DNA from: Aegilops tauschii subsp. strangulata
Lineage: Eukaryota; Streptophyta; Magnoliopsida; Poales; Poaceae
Reading direction: 5' to 3'
Length of the DNA stretch: 64,000 bases
Assembly (NCBI RefSeq): GCF_002575655.3
Contig: NC_053036.3
Coordinates: 158,882,627 to 158,946,626 of the forward strand
Both the position numbers and the translations under genes were made by a program. How positions within the stretch are numbered: the first letter of the stretch is position 1; the number at the start of each line of letters is the position of its first letter. Shown here piece after piece: positions 1 through 15,026 of this stretch. The notes under the pieces are model-generated. The model made no database searches, was not told the origin of the DNA, and saw only the letters and a list, made by a program, of their open reading frames with translations.

Positions 1-577
1 ATGCAATAAGAACGATGACATGATGTAGAAAAGATCTATCTATGTAGAGATAGACCCCATCGTTTTATCCTTAGTAGCAACGATACATATGTGCAGTTTC
101 CCTTTCTGTCACTAGGATCAAGCACCGTAAGATCGAACCCACTAAAAAGCACCTCTTCCCATTGCAAGATAAATAGATCAAGTTGGCCAAACAAAACCTA
201 AATACCAGAGAAGAAATACGAGGCTATAAGCAGTCATGCATATAAGAGATAAAAGAAACTCAAATAACTTTCATGGATATAAAAAGATATAACTAATCAT
301 AAACTCAAAGTTCATCAGATCCCAACAAACACACCGCAAAAAGGGTTACATCATATGGATCTCCAAGAGACCATTGTATTGAGAATCCAGCGAGAGAGAG
401 AGAGCCATCTAGCTACTAACTACGGACCCGAACGTCTACAAAGAACTACTCACGCATCATCGGAGGGGCACCAATGGAGGTGGTGAACCCCATCCGAGAA
501 GGTGTCTAGATTGGATCTGGTGGTTCTGGACTCTGCGGCGACTGGATAAATATTTCGTCGACGTGCCTAGGGTTGGG

Positions 578-585
578 TATTTATA
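578..585 (-). promoter_or_regulatory. TATA box of partial LTR
   Basis: The minus strand reads CTATAAATACCC here, downstream of the GC-rich foldback and upstream of a leader. This is the normal place for an LTR core promoter. Confidence 0.65.
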
Positions 586-602
586 GAGCAAAGAGGCGGT
601 CC

Positions 603-692
603 GGGGGGCACCCGAGGTGGGCACAACCCACCAGGGCGCGCCTGGGCCTCCTGGCACGCCCTGGTGGGTTGTGCCCCCTCGGGGCACCCCCC
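603..692. repeat. GC-rich foldback (inverted repeat) upstream of LTR TATA box
   Basis: Two arms of about 40 bases pair almost completely around a centre near 647. Each arm carries the block GGGCACAACCCACCAGGGCG on the strand that reads it. The left arm contains a GGCGCGCC core. The foldback lies about 20 bases upstream of the TATA box of the minus-strand LTR. Confidence 0.85.
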
Positions 693-940
693 AGGCGCAG
701 CCAGAGCCCGTTGTGTTCCTTCTCGCCCATAAAAATTCTCCGTAAAGTTTCGGGGCATTTGGACTCCGTCTGATATTGATTTTCTATGATGGAAAAAACA
801 GCAACTGGCACTTGGCACTATGTCAACAGGTTAGTACCAAAAATGATATAAAATGACTATAAATGATTGTAAAACATCCAAGATTGATAATATAACAGCG
901 TGGAACAATAAAAAATTATAGATACATTGGAGACATATCA

Positions 941-2409
941 GTTTACATGAATAAAACTTTCTATGGTCATAGACCCAATGTGAATGGTTTATTGAATCTC
1001 GATCGTAGTGATCCACATATTCATAATATTGATGCCAAAAGATGCAGAGTTGATAATGATAGTGCAATGAACTTGTGGCATTGCCGTTTAGGTCATATTG
1101 GTGTAAAGCGCATGAAGAAACTCCATGCGGATGAAATTTTGGAATCACTTGATTATAAATCATTTAATACTTGCGAACCATGCCTCATGGGCAAGATGAC
1201 GAAAACTCCGTTCTCCGAAACAATGGAGCGAGCTAATGAGTTATTGGAAATAATACATACCGTTGTATGTGGTCTGATGAGTGTTGAAGCATGCGACGGA
1301 TATCGTTATTTTCTAACCTTCACAGATGATTTGAGTAGGTATGGGTATATCTACTTGATGAAACACCAGTCTGAAACATTTGAAAAGTTCAAAGAATTTC
1401 AGAGTGAAGTGGAGAAACATCGTAACAAGAAAATAAAGTTTCTACAATCTGATCGCGGAGGCGAATATTTGAGTTACGAGTTTGGCCTTCATTTAAAGCA
1501 ATGTGGAATTGTTTCACAGCTCACGCCACCCGGAACACCATAGCGTAATGGTGTGTCCGAACATCATAATCGTACTTTATTGGATATGGCGCATTCTATG
1601 ATGTTTCTTACCGATGTACCACTTTCGTTTTGGGGTTATGCATTAGAGACAGTCACATTCACGTTAAATAGGGCACCGTCTAAATCCGTTGAGACGACAT
1701 CGTATGAACTATGGTTTGGCAAGAAACCTAAGCTGTCGGTTCTTAAAGTTTGGGGATGCGACGCCTATGTCAAAAGGCTTCAGCTTGATAAGCTTGAACC
1801 TAAATATAAGAAGTGTGTCTTCATAGAATACCCTAAAGAAACTATTCGGTACACCTTCTACCACAGATCCAAAGGAAATATCTTTGTTGCTAAGAATGGG
1901 TCCTTTCAGAGAAGGAGATTCTCTCGAAAGAAGTGAGTGGGAGGAAAGTAGAACTTGATGAGGTAATTGTACCTTCTCTCAATTTGGAAAGTAGCACATC
2001 AGAGAAATCCGTTCCCGTGATGCCTACACCAACTAGAGAGGAAGCTAATGATGATCATGAAACTTTAGATCAAGTAACTACTGGACCTCGTAGGTCAAAC
2101 AGAGCACGTTCCGCACCAGAGTGGTATGGTAATCCTGTTCTGGAAGTCATGTTACTAGACCATGATGAACCTACAACTATGAAGAAGCTATGATGAGCCC
2201 TGATTCCAATAAATAGCTTGAGGCCATGAAATCTGAGATAGGATCCATGTATGATAACAAAGTGTGGACTTTGGTGGACTTGCCGGATGATCGGCAAGCC
2301 ATTGAGAATAAAGGGATCTTCAAGAAGAAGACAAACACTGATGGTAATGTCACCATCTACAAAGCTCGACTTGTCGCGAAAGGTTTTCAACAAGTTCAAG
2401 GGGTTTACT
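941..2409 (+). pseudogene. Copia polyprotein fragment (Angela-type): pre-integrase, integrase, RT start
   Basis: The translation shows the HHCC zinc domain (LWHCRLGH ... CEPCLMGKM), then the integrase core: an Asp in FLTFTDDLSRYGY, an Asp in LQSDRGGEY and the Glu in the SEHHNRTLL motif. A later segment has the Copia RT entry (LEAMKSEIGSMYDNKVWTL) and KARLVAKGF. The order GAG-pre-integrase, IN, RT is typical of Ty1/Copia, and the wording resembles the Angela/WIS/BARE family. It is dead: an in-frame TAG at 1541-1543, frameshifts near 1900-1936 and near 2193-2226, and no catalytic RT core because the sequence breaks at about 2409. The 5' end is removed by the LTR at 940. Confidence 0.9.
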
Positions 2410-2705
2410 TGGGAATCGTTGCATGGAAAACAAAAAAATTCTACACACACGCAATGATCTATCCATGGAGATCCATAGCAACGAGGGGGAGAGTGTATCT
2501 ACGTACACTTGTAGACCATAAGCGGAAGCGTTTAACAACGCAGTTGATGTAGTCGAACTTCTTCTCACGTCAATCGATCAAGTACTGAACACACGACACC
2601 TCCACGTTCTACACACGTTCAGCTCAGTGACGTCCCTCGCCTTCTTGACCCAGTAAGACGTCGAGGTAGTAGATGAGTTCGTCAGCACGAGAGCGTGGTG
2701 ACTGT
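2410..2705 (-). mobile_element. Angela-like Copia LTR, reverse, part 1 of 2
   Basis: The minus strand of this stretch matches the 3' end of an Angela/WIS-type LTR, which normally ends in ...TTCCCAACA. It sits inside the Copia RT coding sequence, and its first few bases look lost. It stops at 2705 because the 2706-10513 element was inserted; the sequence resumes at 10514 with no gap other than the target duplication. The forward-oriented end at 44006-44200 is clearly homologous. Confidence 0.75.
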
Positions 2706-4364
2706 TGATACGTCTCCAACGTACCAATAATTTATGAAGTATTCATGCCATGTTTACAACAATTTATATGGTTTTGGTATGATTTTATTTGAACTAACCC
2801 GGACTAAAGCTGTTTTCAGCAGAACTACCGTGGTGTCATTTTTTGTGTAGAAATAAAAGTTCTCGGAATGGGCTGCAAATTTACGGTGATTTTTTATGGA
2901 CCAGAAGAAACCCTAGAAGCAAAAGCGTTGGGCCATAAGAGTCCTGCGGCAACGACAAGGGTGGAGGGTGTGCCCACCCCCTAGGGCGCGCCCACCCCCC
3001 TAGGGCGCGCCCCTTACCTTGTCGCAGCCCCATGGACCCCCCTGACGTGAAACCGATGCAAAAATTCCTATAAAGCCATAAACCCCCAGAAAGAAACCTA
3101 GATCGGGAGTTCCGCCACCGCAAGCCTCTGAGTCCATAAAAAACCAATCTAAGCCCGTTCCGGCACCCTGTCGGAGGTTGGAATCATAACCGAAGGCCAT
3201 CTTCATCATCCCGGCGGCCACCGTGACGAGGAGGGATTAGTTCACCCTCGGGGCTGAGGGTATGTACCAGTAGCTATGTGTTTGATCTCTCTCTCTCTCT
3301 CGTGTTCTTCATTTGGCACGATCTTGATGTACCGTGAGCTTTCTTATTATAGTTGGATCGTATGGTATTCTTCCCTCTCTACCTTGTGATGAATTCAAAG
3401 TTTTCCTTTGAGGTTTTGTTATGTCGAATTGAATCTTTGGATGTGAAAGCACTTGATGTATGTCTTGTGATGGTATATCTGTGGTGACAATGGGATGTTC
3501 TATTGATCCACTTAATGTATGTTTTGGTTATGAACTTGCGGATTCCCGTGGTGACATTGGGGTAATCTATGCATAGGGGTTGGTACGAGTTTTCATATTC
3601 CTTTCTCCGATAGAAATCTTGGGATACTCTTGAAGTTCTTTGTGTTGGATTGAATATTATGAATCTGAGATTGTGTGATGCATATCATATAATTTACCCA
3701 CAGATACTTGTGGTGACATTGGAGTATCTAGGTGACATTAGGGTTTGATTGATGTGTGTCACGTGGTGTTATTTTAGTACGAACTCTAGGGTTGTCTGTG
3801 AAACTTATAGGAATAGCCCAATAGATCGATCAGAAAGAATAACTTTGAGGTGGTTTCGTACCCTACAAGCAATTTCACCTTATGTTCTCCGCGATAGGAA
3901 CTTTGGAGTGATTCTTTGTTGCACGTTGAGGGATTGTTATATGATCCAATTATGTTATCATTGTTGAGAGAACTTGCACTAGTGAAAGTATGAACCCTAG
4001 GCCTTGTTTTCAAGCATTGCAATACCGTTTTTGCTCATTTTTGTTACTAGTTACCTCATTATTTTTATTTATTCAGATTATAAAAATATATTTCTACCGT
4101 CCATATTACACTTGTATCAGCATCTCTTCGCCGAGCTAGTGCACCTATGCAATTTACCATTGTATTGGGTGTGTTGGGGACACAAGAGACTCTTTGTTAT
4201 TTGGTTGCAGGGTTGTTTGAGAGAGACCATCTTCATCCTATGCCTCCCACAGATTGATAAACCTTAGGTCATCCACTTGAGGGAAAATTGCTACTGTCCT
4301 ACAAAACTCTGCGCTTGGAGGCCCAACTCGAGTCTACAAGAAGAAGGTTGCGTAGTAGACATCA
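2706..4364 (+). repeat. 5' LTR of non-autonomous element
   Basis: 1659 bases, TG...CA. The TATA box is TATAAAG at 3069-3075. A GC-rich foldback with two tandem copies of a unit containing CTAGGGCGCGCCC lies just upstream (2943-3031). A CT-rich tract occurs at 3285-3302. Small ORFs inside it look like chance. Confidence 0.9.
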
Positions 4365-4374
4365 AGCTCTTTTC

Positions 4375-4392
4375 TCGCGCTTTTTCCGGGGA
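4375..4392 (+). promoter_or_regulatory. Degenerate primer binding site
   Basis: It lies 10 bases after the LTR end. It matches about 14 of 18 positions of the tRNA-Asp-type PBS TGGCGCCGTTGCCGGGGA seen intact at 47490-47507. The 3' half CCGGGGA is intact. Confidence 0.6.
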
Positions 4393-4495
4393 GGTGAGTG
4401 CTTGAAGGTATATCTTTAGATCTTGCAATTGAATCTTTTAGTTTCTTGTTTTATCACTAGTTTAGTATATAACATAAAACTACAAAAAACTGGAA

Positions 4496-5260
4496 TTGAG
4501 GTTGCCTCATATGCTTCATCTTTTTAATGTCTTTCGTGAAAATGATGGAAAGGAAAATAGTGCTCAAGTGTTAGAAGAAGAAGTCTATAAAATGTTTGGC
4601 ACTAAATTTTTGAATGATGAGCATGATTGCAATGTTGTTAGTATGAATTCTTTGAATATCCATGATGCTAATGATGCAAAGCCACAAGCTTGGGGATGCT
4701 ATGTTGGATGAAGATGATATTTTTGTCCCCCAAGTTTTGATGAGCAAATTTATTCTGATGATAGCTTGCCTCCTATTTGTGATGATTATATTGATGAAAG
4801 GGGGTTCAGAAGAGTTTCAACTTTAGATAATAATTATCCCAATATTTTGGAGGGTGTTGAATCTTATTATAATGATAAAATTGGATTTGGAGAGGTCATG
4901 ACTTTATTTAGTAATGATTCCACTATCTTGGAAGAGGTTTCACTTGATTATGATGAGAACAAAGTTGCTACTTATGATGATTATTTTGATGACACTTATG
5001 CTATAGAAAGTAGTGATGATTATATACATAAAACTTGTCATAATTATGATGACCCTTTTTCTGAACATTACTCTTTTAATGTGGAAACAATTTATAGTAT
5101 TCAAGCTTCATATGATGCTCACACTACTATTCATGAGAATAAATTTGTTTATGTGGAGAGTAGTAAAATTCCTATGCTTGTGGATCATGAAAAGAATGTT
5201 TTATGTGATGGTTATATTGTTGACTTCATTCATGATGCTACTGAAAATTATTATGAGTGA
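4496..5260 (+). pseudogene. Unknown acidic protein of non-autonomous retrotransposon
   Basis: An Asp/Tyr/Glu-rich reading frame with one stop at 4709-4711 and signs of a further frame disturbance near 4712-4740, where a short C run lies. No domain is recognised. The following sequence, read through frame changes to about 5490, has the C-terminal signature also seen in the ORF at 49960-51300 (NYYE, then PMHxKxVRL). That ORF is a longer and better preserved relative. Both are followed by a similar AAGAAA(A)GCGCT ... GGGAGACAACCC stretch. Family knowledge: such ORFs occur in Triticeae elements without pol. Its role is unknown, and a gag-like or RNA-binding role would be speculation. Confidence 0.6.
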
Positions 5261-8878
<3,618 letters not shown>

Positions 8879-8893
8879 TAAGCTTGGGGATGC
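8879..8893 (+). promoter_or_regulatory. Polypurine tract of non-autonomous element
   Basis: TTAAGCTTGGGGATGC immediately precedes the TGATACG start of the 3' LTR, which is the expected site for plus-strand priming. Confidence 0.7.
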
Positions 8894-10513
8894 TGATACG
8901 TCTCCAACGTATCTATAATTTATGAAGTATTCATGCCATGTTTACAACAATTTTATATGGTTTTGGTATGATTTTATTGAACTAACCCGGACTAACATTG
9001 TTTTCACCAGAACTACTGTGGTGTCATTTTTTGTGCAGAAATAAAAGTTCTCGGAATGAGATGAAAATTTACGGTGATATTTTATGGACCAGAAGAAGCC
9101 CCCGAAGCAAAAGAGTTGGGCCAGAAGAGTCCCGAGGCAACGACAAGGGTGGAGGGTGTGCCCCCTACCTTGTCGCTGCCCCGTGGACCCCCCTGACGTG
9201 AAACCGATGCCAAGAATTCCTATAAATCCATAAACCCCCAAAAGAAACCTAGATCGGGAGTTCTGCCGCCGCAAGCCTCTGAGTCCACCAAAAACCAATC
9301 TAAGCCCGTTCCGGCATCCTGCCGGAGGGGGGAATCATCACCGGAGGCCATCTTCATCATCCCGGCGGCCACCATGACGAGGAGCGAGTAGCTCACCCTC
9401 GGGGCTGAGGGTATGTACCAGTAGCTATGTGTTTGATCTCTATCTCTCTCTCTCGTGTTCTTAATTTGGCACGATCTTGATGTACCGTGAGCTTTGTTAT
9501 TATAGTTGGATCGCATGGTGTTCTTCCCTCTCCACCTTGTGATGAATTGAATCTTTTCCTTCGAGGTTTTGCTATGTCGGATTGAATCTTTGGATGTGAG
9601 AGCACATGATGTATGTCTTGCGATGGGATATCTGTGGTGACAATGGGATGCTCTATTGATCCACTTGATGTATGTTTTGGTTATCAACTTGCGGATTCCT
9701 GTGGTGACTTGGGGTAATCTATGCATAGGGTTTGGTACGCGTTTTCATATTCCTTTCTCCGATAGAAATCTTGGGATACTCTTGAAGTTCTTTGTGTTGG
9801 ATTGAATATTATGAATCTGAGATTGTGTGATGCATATCGTATAATTGACCAAAGATACCTGTGGTGAAATTGGAGTATCTAGGTGACATTAGGGTTTGAC
9901 TGATGTGTGTCACGTGGTGTTATTTTAGTACGAACTCTAGGGCTGTTTGTGACACTTATAGGAATAGCCCAATAGATCGATCAAAAAGAATAACTTTGAG
10001 ATGGTTTCGTACCCTACAAGCAATTTCATCTTATGTTGTCTGTGATAGGAACTTTGGAGTGATTCTTTGTTGCACGTTGGGGGATTGTTATATGATCCAA
10101 TTATGTTATCATTGTTGAGAGAACTTGCACTAGTGAAAGTATGAACCCTAGGCCTTATTTTCAAGCATTGCAATACCGTTTTTGCTCATTTTTGTTACTA
10201 GTTACCTCGCTATTTTTATTTATTCAGATTATAAAAATATATTTCTACCATCCATATTACACTTGTATCATCATCTCTTCGTCGAACTAGTGCACCTATA
10301 CAATTTACCATTGTATTGGGTGTGTTGGGGACACAAGTGACTCTTTGTTATTTGGTTGCAGGGTTGTTTGAGAGAGACATCTTCATCCTACGCCTCCCAT
10401 AGATTGATAAACCTTAGGTCATTCACTTGAGGGAAAATTGCAACTGTCCTACAAAAACTCTGCTTGGAGGCCCAACACGAGTCTACGAGAAGAAGGTTGC
10501 GTAGTAGACATCA
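8894..10513 (+). repeat. 3' LTR of non-autonomous element
   Basis: 1620 bases, closely similar to the 5' LTR. It is 39 bases shorter, mainly because the GGCGCGCC-bearing core of the foldback (2970-3012 in the 5' LTR) is missing near 9160. The TATA box is TATAAAT at 9221-9227. Confidence 0.9.
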
Positions 10514-11604
10514 ACGGTGATGGTGAAGTGATCTCCGCAGGGCTTCGCCTAAGCACTACGAAAATATGACCGGGGGTGTAAACGGTGGAGTGGGGCGCCG
10601 CACACGGGAAACAATTGATCTGTTGTGTGCTAGGCGCCCCCCTCCCACATATATATAGGTAGGAGGGAGGGAGGAGCAGTCAAAGGAGGCGCCCAAGTAG
10701 GAGGAATCCTACTTGGGGTCCCTCCCAAGCCGCGCCCTCCCCTTTCCTTATTTGGAGTGCAGGGAAAGGCAGGGGAGGGTGGCACCCCCCCCCCCCTTTC
10801 CTTTCTCCCATGAGAGGGAAAGGCAGGAGGGGCTAGCCCTCCCTCTTTTCCTTCACTAGGGCTGGAAAAACAAGGGAGGGGCGCACCAGCCCCGTTGTGA
10901 GCTGGTATGTCCCCTCCTTTGGCCCATAAGGCCCATATCTTGCCCGGGGGTGCCCGGAACCCCTTCCGGTGACCCGATTCCTTCCCGGTACGTCCCGAAA
11001 CACTTTCGGTGTCCAAATACCATCGTCCTATATATCAATATTTACTTCTCGACCATTTCGAGACTCCTCTTCATGTCCGTGATCTCATCCGGGACTCCGA
11101 ACAGCATTCGGTCACCAAGACATATAACTCATATAACACTATATCGTCAACGAACGTTAAGCGTGCGGACCCTACGGGTTCGAGAACTATGTAGACATGA
11201 CCGAGACACCTCTCCGATCAATAACCAATAGCGGAACCTGGATGCCCATATTGGCTCCTACATATTCTACGAAGATCTTGATCGGCCGAACCGTTATGAC
11301 AACATACGTAATTCCCTTTGTCCATCGGTATGTTACTTGCCCGAGATTCGAGCGTCGGTATCTTCATACCTAATTCAATCTTTTTACGGGCAAGTCTCTT
11401 TACTCGTTCCATAATACATCACCTTGTGACTAACTCCTTAGTCGTTTGCTTGCAAACTTATGATGTGTATTACCGAGAGGGCCCGGAGATACCTCTCCGA
11501 TACTCAGAGTGACAAATCCTAATCTCGATCTATGCCAACTCAACAAACACCTTCAGAGATACCTGTAGAGCATCTTTATAATCACCCAGTTACGTTGTGA
11601 CGTT
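10514..11604 (-). mobile_element. Angela-like Copia LTR, reverse, part 2 of 2
   Basis: It continues the LTR interrupted at 2705. On the minus strand it contains typical Angela/WIS LTR wording around GGTTCCGCTATTGGTTATTG, shared with the forward fragment at 52353-52935. A GC-rich stretch with a 10-C run lies near 10787. It ends at about 11604 against another LTR, so the LTR 5' part is missing. Confidence 0.8.
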
Positions 11605-12989
11605 CGATAACCCACAAGTATAGGGGATCACAACAATTTTCGAGGGTAGAGTATTCAACCCAAATTTATTGATTCGACACAAGGGGAGCCAAAGAATATT
11701 CTCAAGTATTAGCAGTTGAGTTGTCAATTCAACCACACCTGGATAACTTAGTATCTGCAGCAAGGTATTTAGTAGCAAAGTAGTATGGAAGTAACGGTAA
11801 CGGTAGCAAAAGTAATATTTTTGGGTTTTGTAGTGATTGTAACAGTAGCAACGGTAAAGTAAATAAGCGAAGAACAATATGTGAAAAGCTCGTAGGCATT
11901 GGATCGGTGATGGAGAATTATGCCGTATGCGGTTCATCATGTAACACTCACAACATAGGGTGACACAGAACTAGCTCCAATGCATCAATGTAATGTAGGC
12001 ATGTATTACGAATATAGTCATACGTGCTTATGGAAAAGAACTTGCATGACATCTTTTGTCCTACCCTCCCGTGGCAGCGGGGTCCTAACGGAAACTAAGG
12101 GATATTAAGGCCTCCTTTTAATAGAGTACCAGACCAAAGCATTAACACATAGTGAATACATGAACTCCTCAAACTACGGTCATCATCGGGAGTGGTCCCG
12201 ATTATTGTCACTTCGAGGTTGTCGGATCATAACACATAGTAGGTGACTATAGACTTGCAAGATAGGATCAAGAACTCACATATATTCATGAAAACATAAT
12301 AGGTTCAGATCTGAAATCATGGCACTCGGGCCCTAGTGACAAGCATTAAGCATAGCAAAGTCATAGCAACATCAATCTCAGAACATAGTGGATACTAGGG
12401 ATCAAACCCTAACAAAACTAACTCGATTACATGATAAATCTCATCCAACCCATCACTGCCCAGCAAGCCTACGATGGAATTACTCACGCACGGCGGTGAG
12501 CATCATGAAATTGGTGATGGAGGATGGTTGATGATGACGATGGCGACGGGTTCCCCTCTCCGGAGCCCCGAACGGATTCCAGATCAGCCCCTCCCGAGAG
12601 AGATTAGGGCTTGGCGGCGGCTTCGTATCATAAAACGCGATTAATCCTTCTCTCTGATTTTTTTCTCCCCGAACGTGAATATATAGAGTTGGAGTTGAGG
12701 TCGGTGGAGCAGCAGGGGCCCACGAGGCAGGGGGCGCGCCTCCCACCCTCGTGGACAGGGTGTGGGCCCCTTGGCCTTGATTCTTTCGCCAGTATTTTTA
12801 TTATTTCCAAAAATAATCTCCGTGAAGTTTCAGGTCATTCCGAGAACTTTTGTTTCTGCACAGAAAAACACCATGGCAATTCTGCTGAAAACAGCGTCAG
12901 TCCGGGTTAGTTCCATTCGAATCATGCAAGTTAGAGTCCAAAACAAGGGCAAAAGTGTTTGGAAAAGTAGATACAACGGAGGCGTATCA
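11605..12989 (-). mobile_element. Gypsy LTR, reverse, about 1.4 kb
   Basis: On the minus strand it begins TGATACGCCTCCGTTGTATC at 12989. It ends ...ATACTTGTGGGTTAT(C) near 11605, where the expected final CA appears mutated or clipped. The minus-strand TATA box is at 12680-12686 and a foldback is at 12715-12770. The 3' terminal part resembles the ends of the LTRs at 15027, 31859 and 48328. No matching target duplication is visible, because the left neighbour is truncated. No internal region is attached, so it is a solo LTR or a remnant. Confidence 0.8.
12715..12770. repeat. GC-rich foldback in LTR promoter
   Basis: The arms GGGGCCCACGAGGCAGGGGG and the complementary right side pair around a GGCGCGCC core. 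It lies about 30 bases upstream of the minus-strand TATA box. Confidence 0.75.
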
Positions 12990-15026
12990 AATACGCAGCA
13001 GTGGATGCCCACACGGAGGGGAGTACGAGGGTTGACTGCTTCGGCTACGGTTTGAGGCTGCCATCTCCGGAGAATAACAAGGGGTGTGGGTGAGTAGAGG
13101 GAAGGCCTGGCCAGTAGTAGTATGGTCGGGCGGTGAGGCCTGCGCGGCAGCACAGCCGGCCACGCGAGGCTGGAGCAGGCGGTACGGCAGGCGCAGGTTT
13201 GGGCGGTTGGAGCAATAAGACCAGAGGTTGAAGACGCAGCTTGGCCGTTTGATTAACATCCAATGGTCAGTGCAGCTAGAATCGTTTATTGACTAAGTTG
13301 ACAAAGCCCTGCGTACGCGTTAACTTAGTAGGCCCACAAGTCAGCCTCCAAATCTGGTTGGTCCCAGCTAGCAGGTGGAGTCAAAAAAATCCGCGTAATA
13401 AGGTGGCACTTCCTTGCGTGCGAAGATGTTTTCTGGGTTTTTTACTTCTTCTTTTTCGAGTTAGATATAAAAGGAAAACAATTTAGCATCTTCGGTATAA
13501 TCTATATTTTCACGAAAAGGGTCATAATAAAGATGGTGGGTCCCAGCTGTCTGGGAGAGGAAACTTTTTATTTCCGCGTAATAAAGGAAGCACTTCCTTG
13601 CGTGCGAAGATGTAGCTGGTGGGTCAAACCTGTCAGGGGGAGAAATTTTTTGTTTTCGCACCATACGGGGGCACTTGCTGTGTGCGGCCATGGGCCATGT
13701 GGGTCCCTACTGTCAGACAATCCACATACATGCCTCATCCGATGGCTGTCGTTTGTTGACAAAGTTGACCACGCCGCGCCGAGAGAACCAACGCAGTGAA
13801 CGATGGCGAGTATTACGAAGGGAACGACTTGGAGCCGGCGAAGACACAGCAGCGGATGCCCACACAGAGGGGAGTACAAGGGTTCACTGGTTCGGCTGCG
13901 GTGTGCAACTGCCGTCGCCGGTGAAGAACAGGAGGTGTTGGTGAGTAGAGGAATGGACTGGACGACATTTGGGAGTAGAGTCGGCCGGTGAAGCCTGCGC
14001 GGCAGCACAGCCGGCCAGGGGAGGCGGTAGCAGGCGGTACCGCCGGCGGTGGTTTGGGCGGCTGAAGCAAGAATATCCGAGATTGAAGAAGCACTACAGC
14101 CGTTGGATGGACATCCAACGGCCACTGCTGCTAGAATCGTGTCTTGACTATAAGTTTACAAAGCCTTCCGTACGCCTTAGTAGGCCCACAAGCCTTCCGT
14201 ACGCATCACTGATTATAATTCTCAAAAAATAGTAGGCCCACAAGTGAGCATCACATGTGTGGCATAGAACATATAGCCCATTTGCGATTTGTAATAGTGT
14301 ATAGCCCATTTTTGAATTCTAATGGAATTTACAGTTTGTTAAAATTACAGCCCATTTTCTAGCCAGGACAATGATTAATAATTTCAGCCAACCTCTCGAA
14401 ACAGAATTCAACCAAAAATCCCACATTTTGATGGGATCCGAAAAAAATATCCCGAAATTTCGAGTCAGATAAATATAATTTCAAAATGAATTTGTATTAG
14501 GTAAAAATCTAAAGAAATACTACGCGTGCAACAAGTAATGAAATTAAAATTTCCAAATTCAAACAATAATATTTTTGAAACTAATTACCTGTTTGGTGCG
14601 TTTTCGTATATTTACAGCCCAGTTTTATAATTACATCCCATTTATTATTTCTTAAAGCCCATTTTCTTGTTAGGCCTAATGCATCCCTCATAGGAAAGAT
14701 TTACAGCCCAGGGGGGCAGAGAATAACAAGTTGACCTGGGTTGGGTATTCCGCAAAAAAAGTATAGCTGGGCTAGCCATTTTCACCTTAAAAAATAATAT
14801 CTGGGCTGGATATTTGGTCGACATAAAATAATCGCCTGGGCTAGACAGGCCACGGCCAACCAGTTGATGCCCTTCTCCTCTGAACAACAACAAAAACATC
14901 GCTCAAAAAAACTCTGCTTACACCTAAAAAAACAAATATTGCTCGATCTGCTGGGTCCCAACTGTCGGCCGCTCCTTGTGCAATTCTCACGTTTATTGAC
15001 TATATAGGTTGACGATTGTGTGGGAC
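12990..15026. mobile_element. Repeat-rich DNA-transposon-like block, probable CACTA, left part
   Basis: It is built from direct repeats. 12990-13330 resembles 13848-14190 (GGATGCCCACAC, GCGGCAGCACAGCCGGCCA and other shared blocks). A unit of about 75 bases carrying CACTTCCTTGCGTGCGAAGA is repeated between 13360 and 13690. From about 14270 to 14710 the motif (T/A)ACAGCCCA or ATAGCCCA recurs. Dense subterminal repeats without protein coding fit large Triticeae CACTA elements. The block resumes at 33380 beyond the Athila element. No CACTA terminus is visible, so the class is an inference. Confidence 0.5.

Larger units (their letters stand above)
1..940 (-). mobile_element. Gypsy-type LTR, partial, reverse orientation
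   Basis: Read on the minus strand the LTR begins TGATATGTCTCCAATGTATC at 940 and runs off the left edge of the window. It has the usual U3 layout: a promoter with a GC-rich foldback (603-692), then a TATA box (578-585), then a leader and a T-rich R/U5 region. It abuts Copia coding sequence at 941, so it probably inserted there. The related LTRs at 2706, 8894, 45897 and 48328 have the same terminus and layout. Whether it is a solo LTR or part of a full element cannot be seen. Confidence 0.85.

Noticed and set aside
2193..2568. 126-codon and 72-codon minus frames over the Copia fragment
   Set aside because: They are shadows of the plus-strand Copia coding sequence.
10630..11016. 128-codon minus frame rich in Gly and Pro
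   Set aside because: It lies within an Angela-like LTR and crosses a 10-C run, so it is not a gene.
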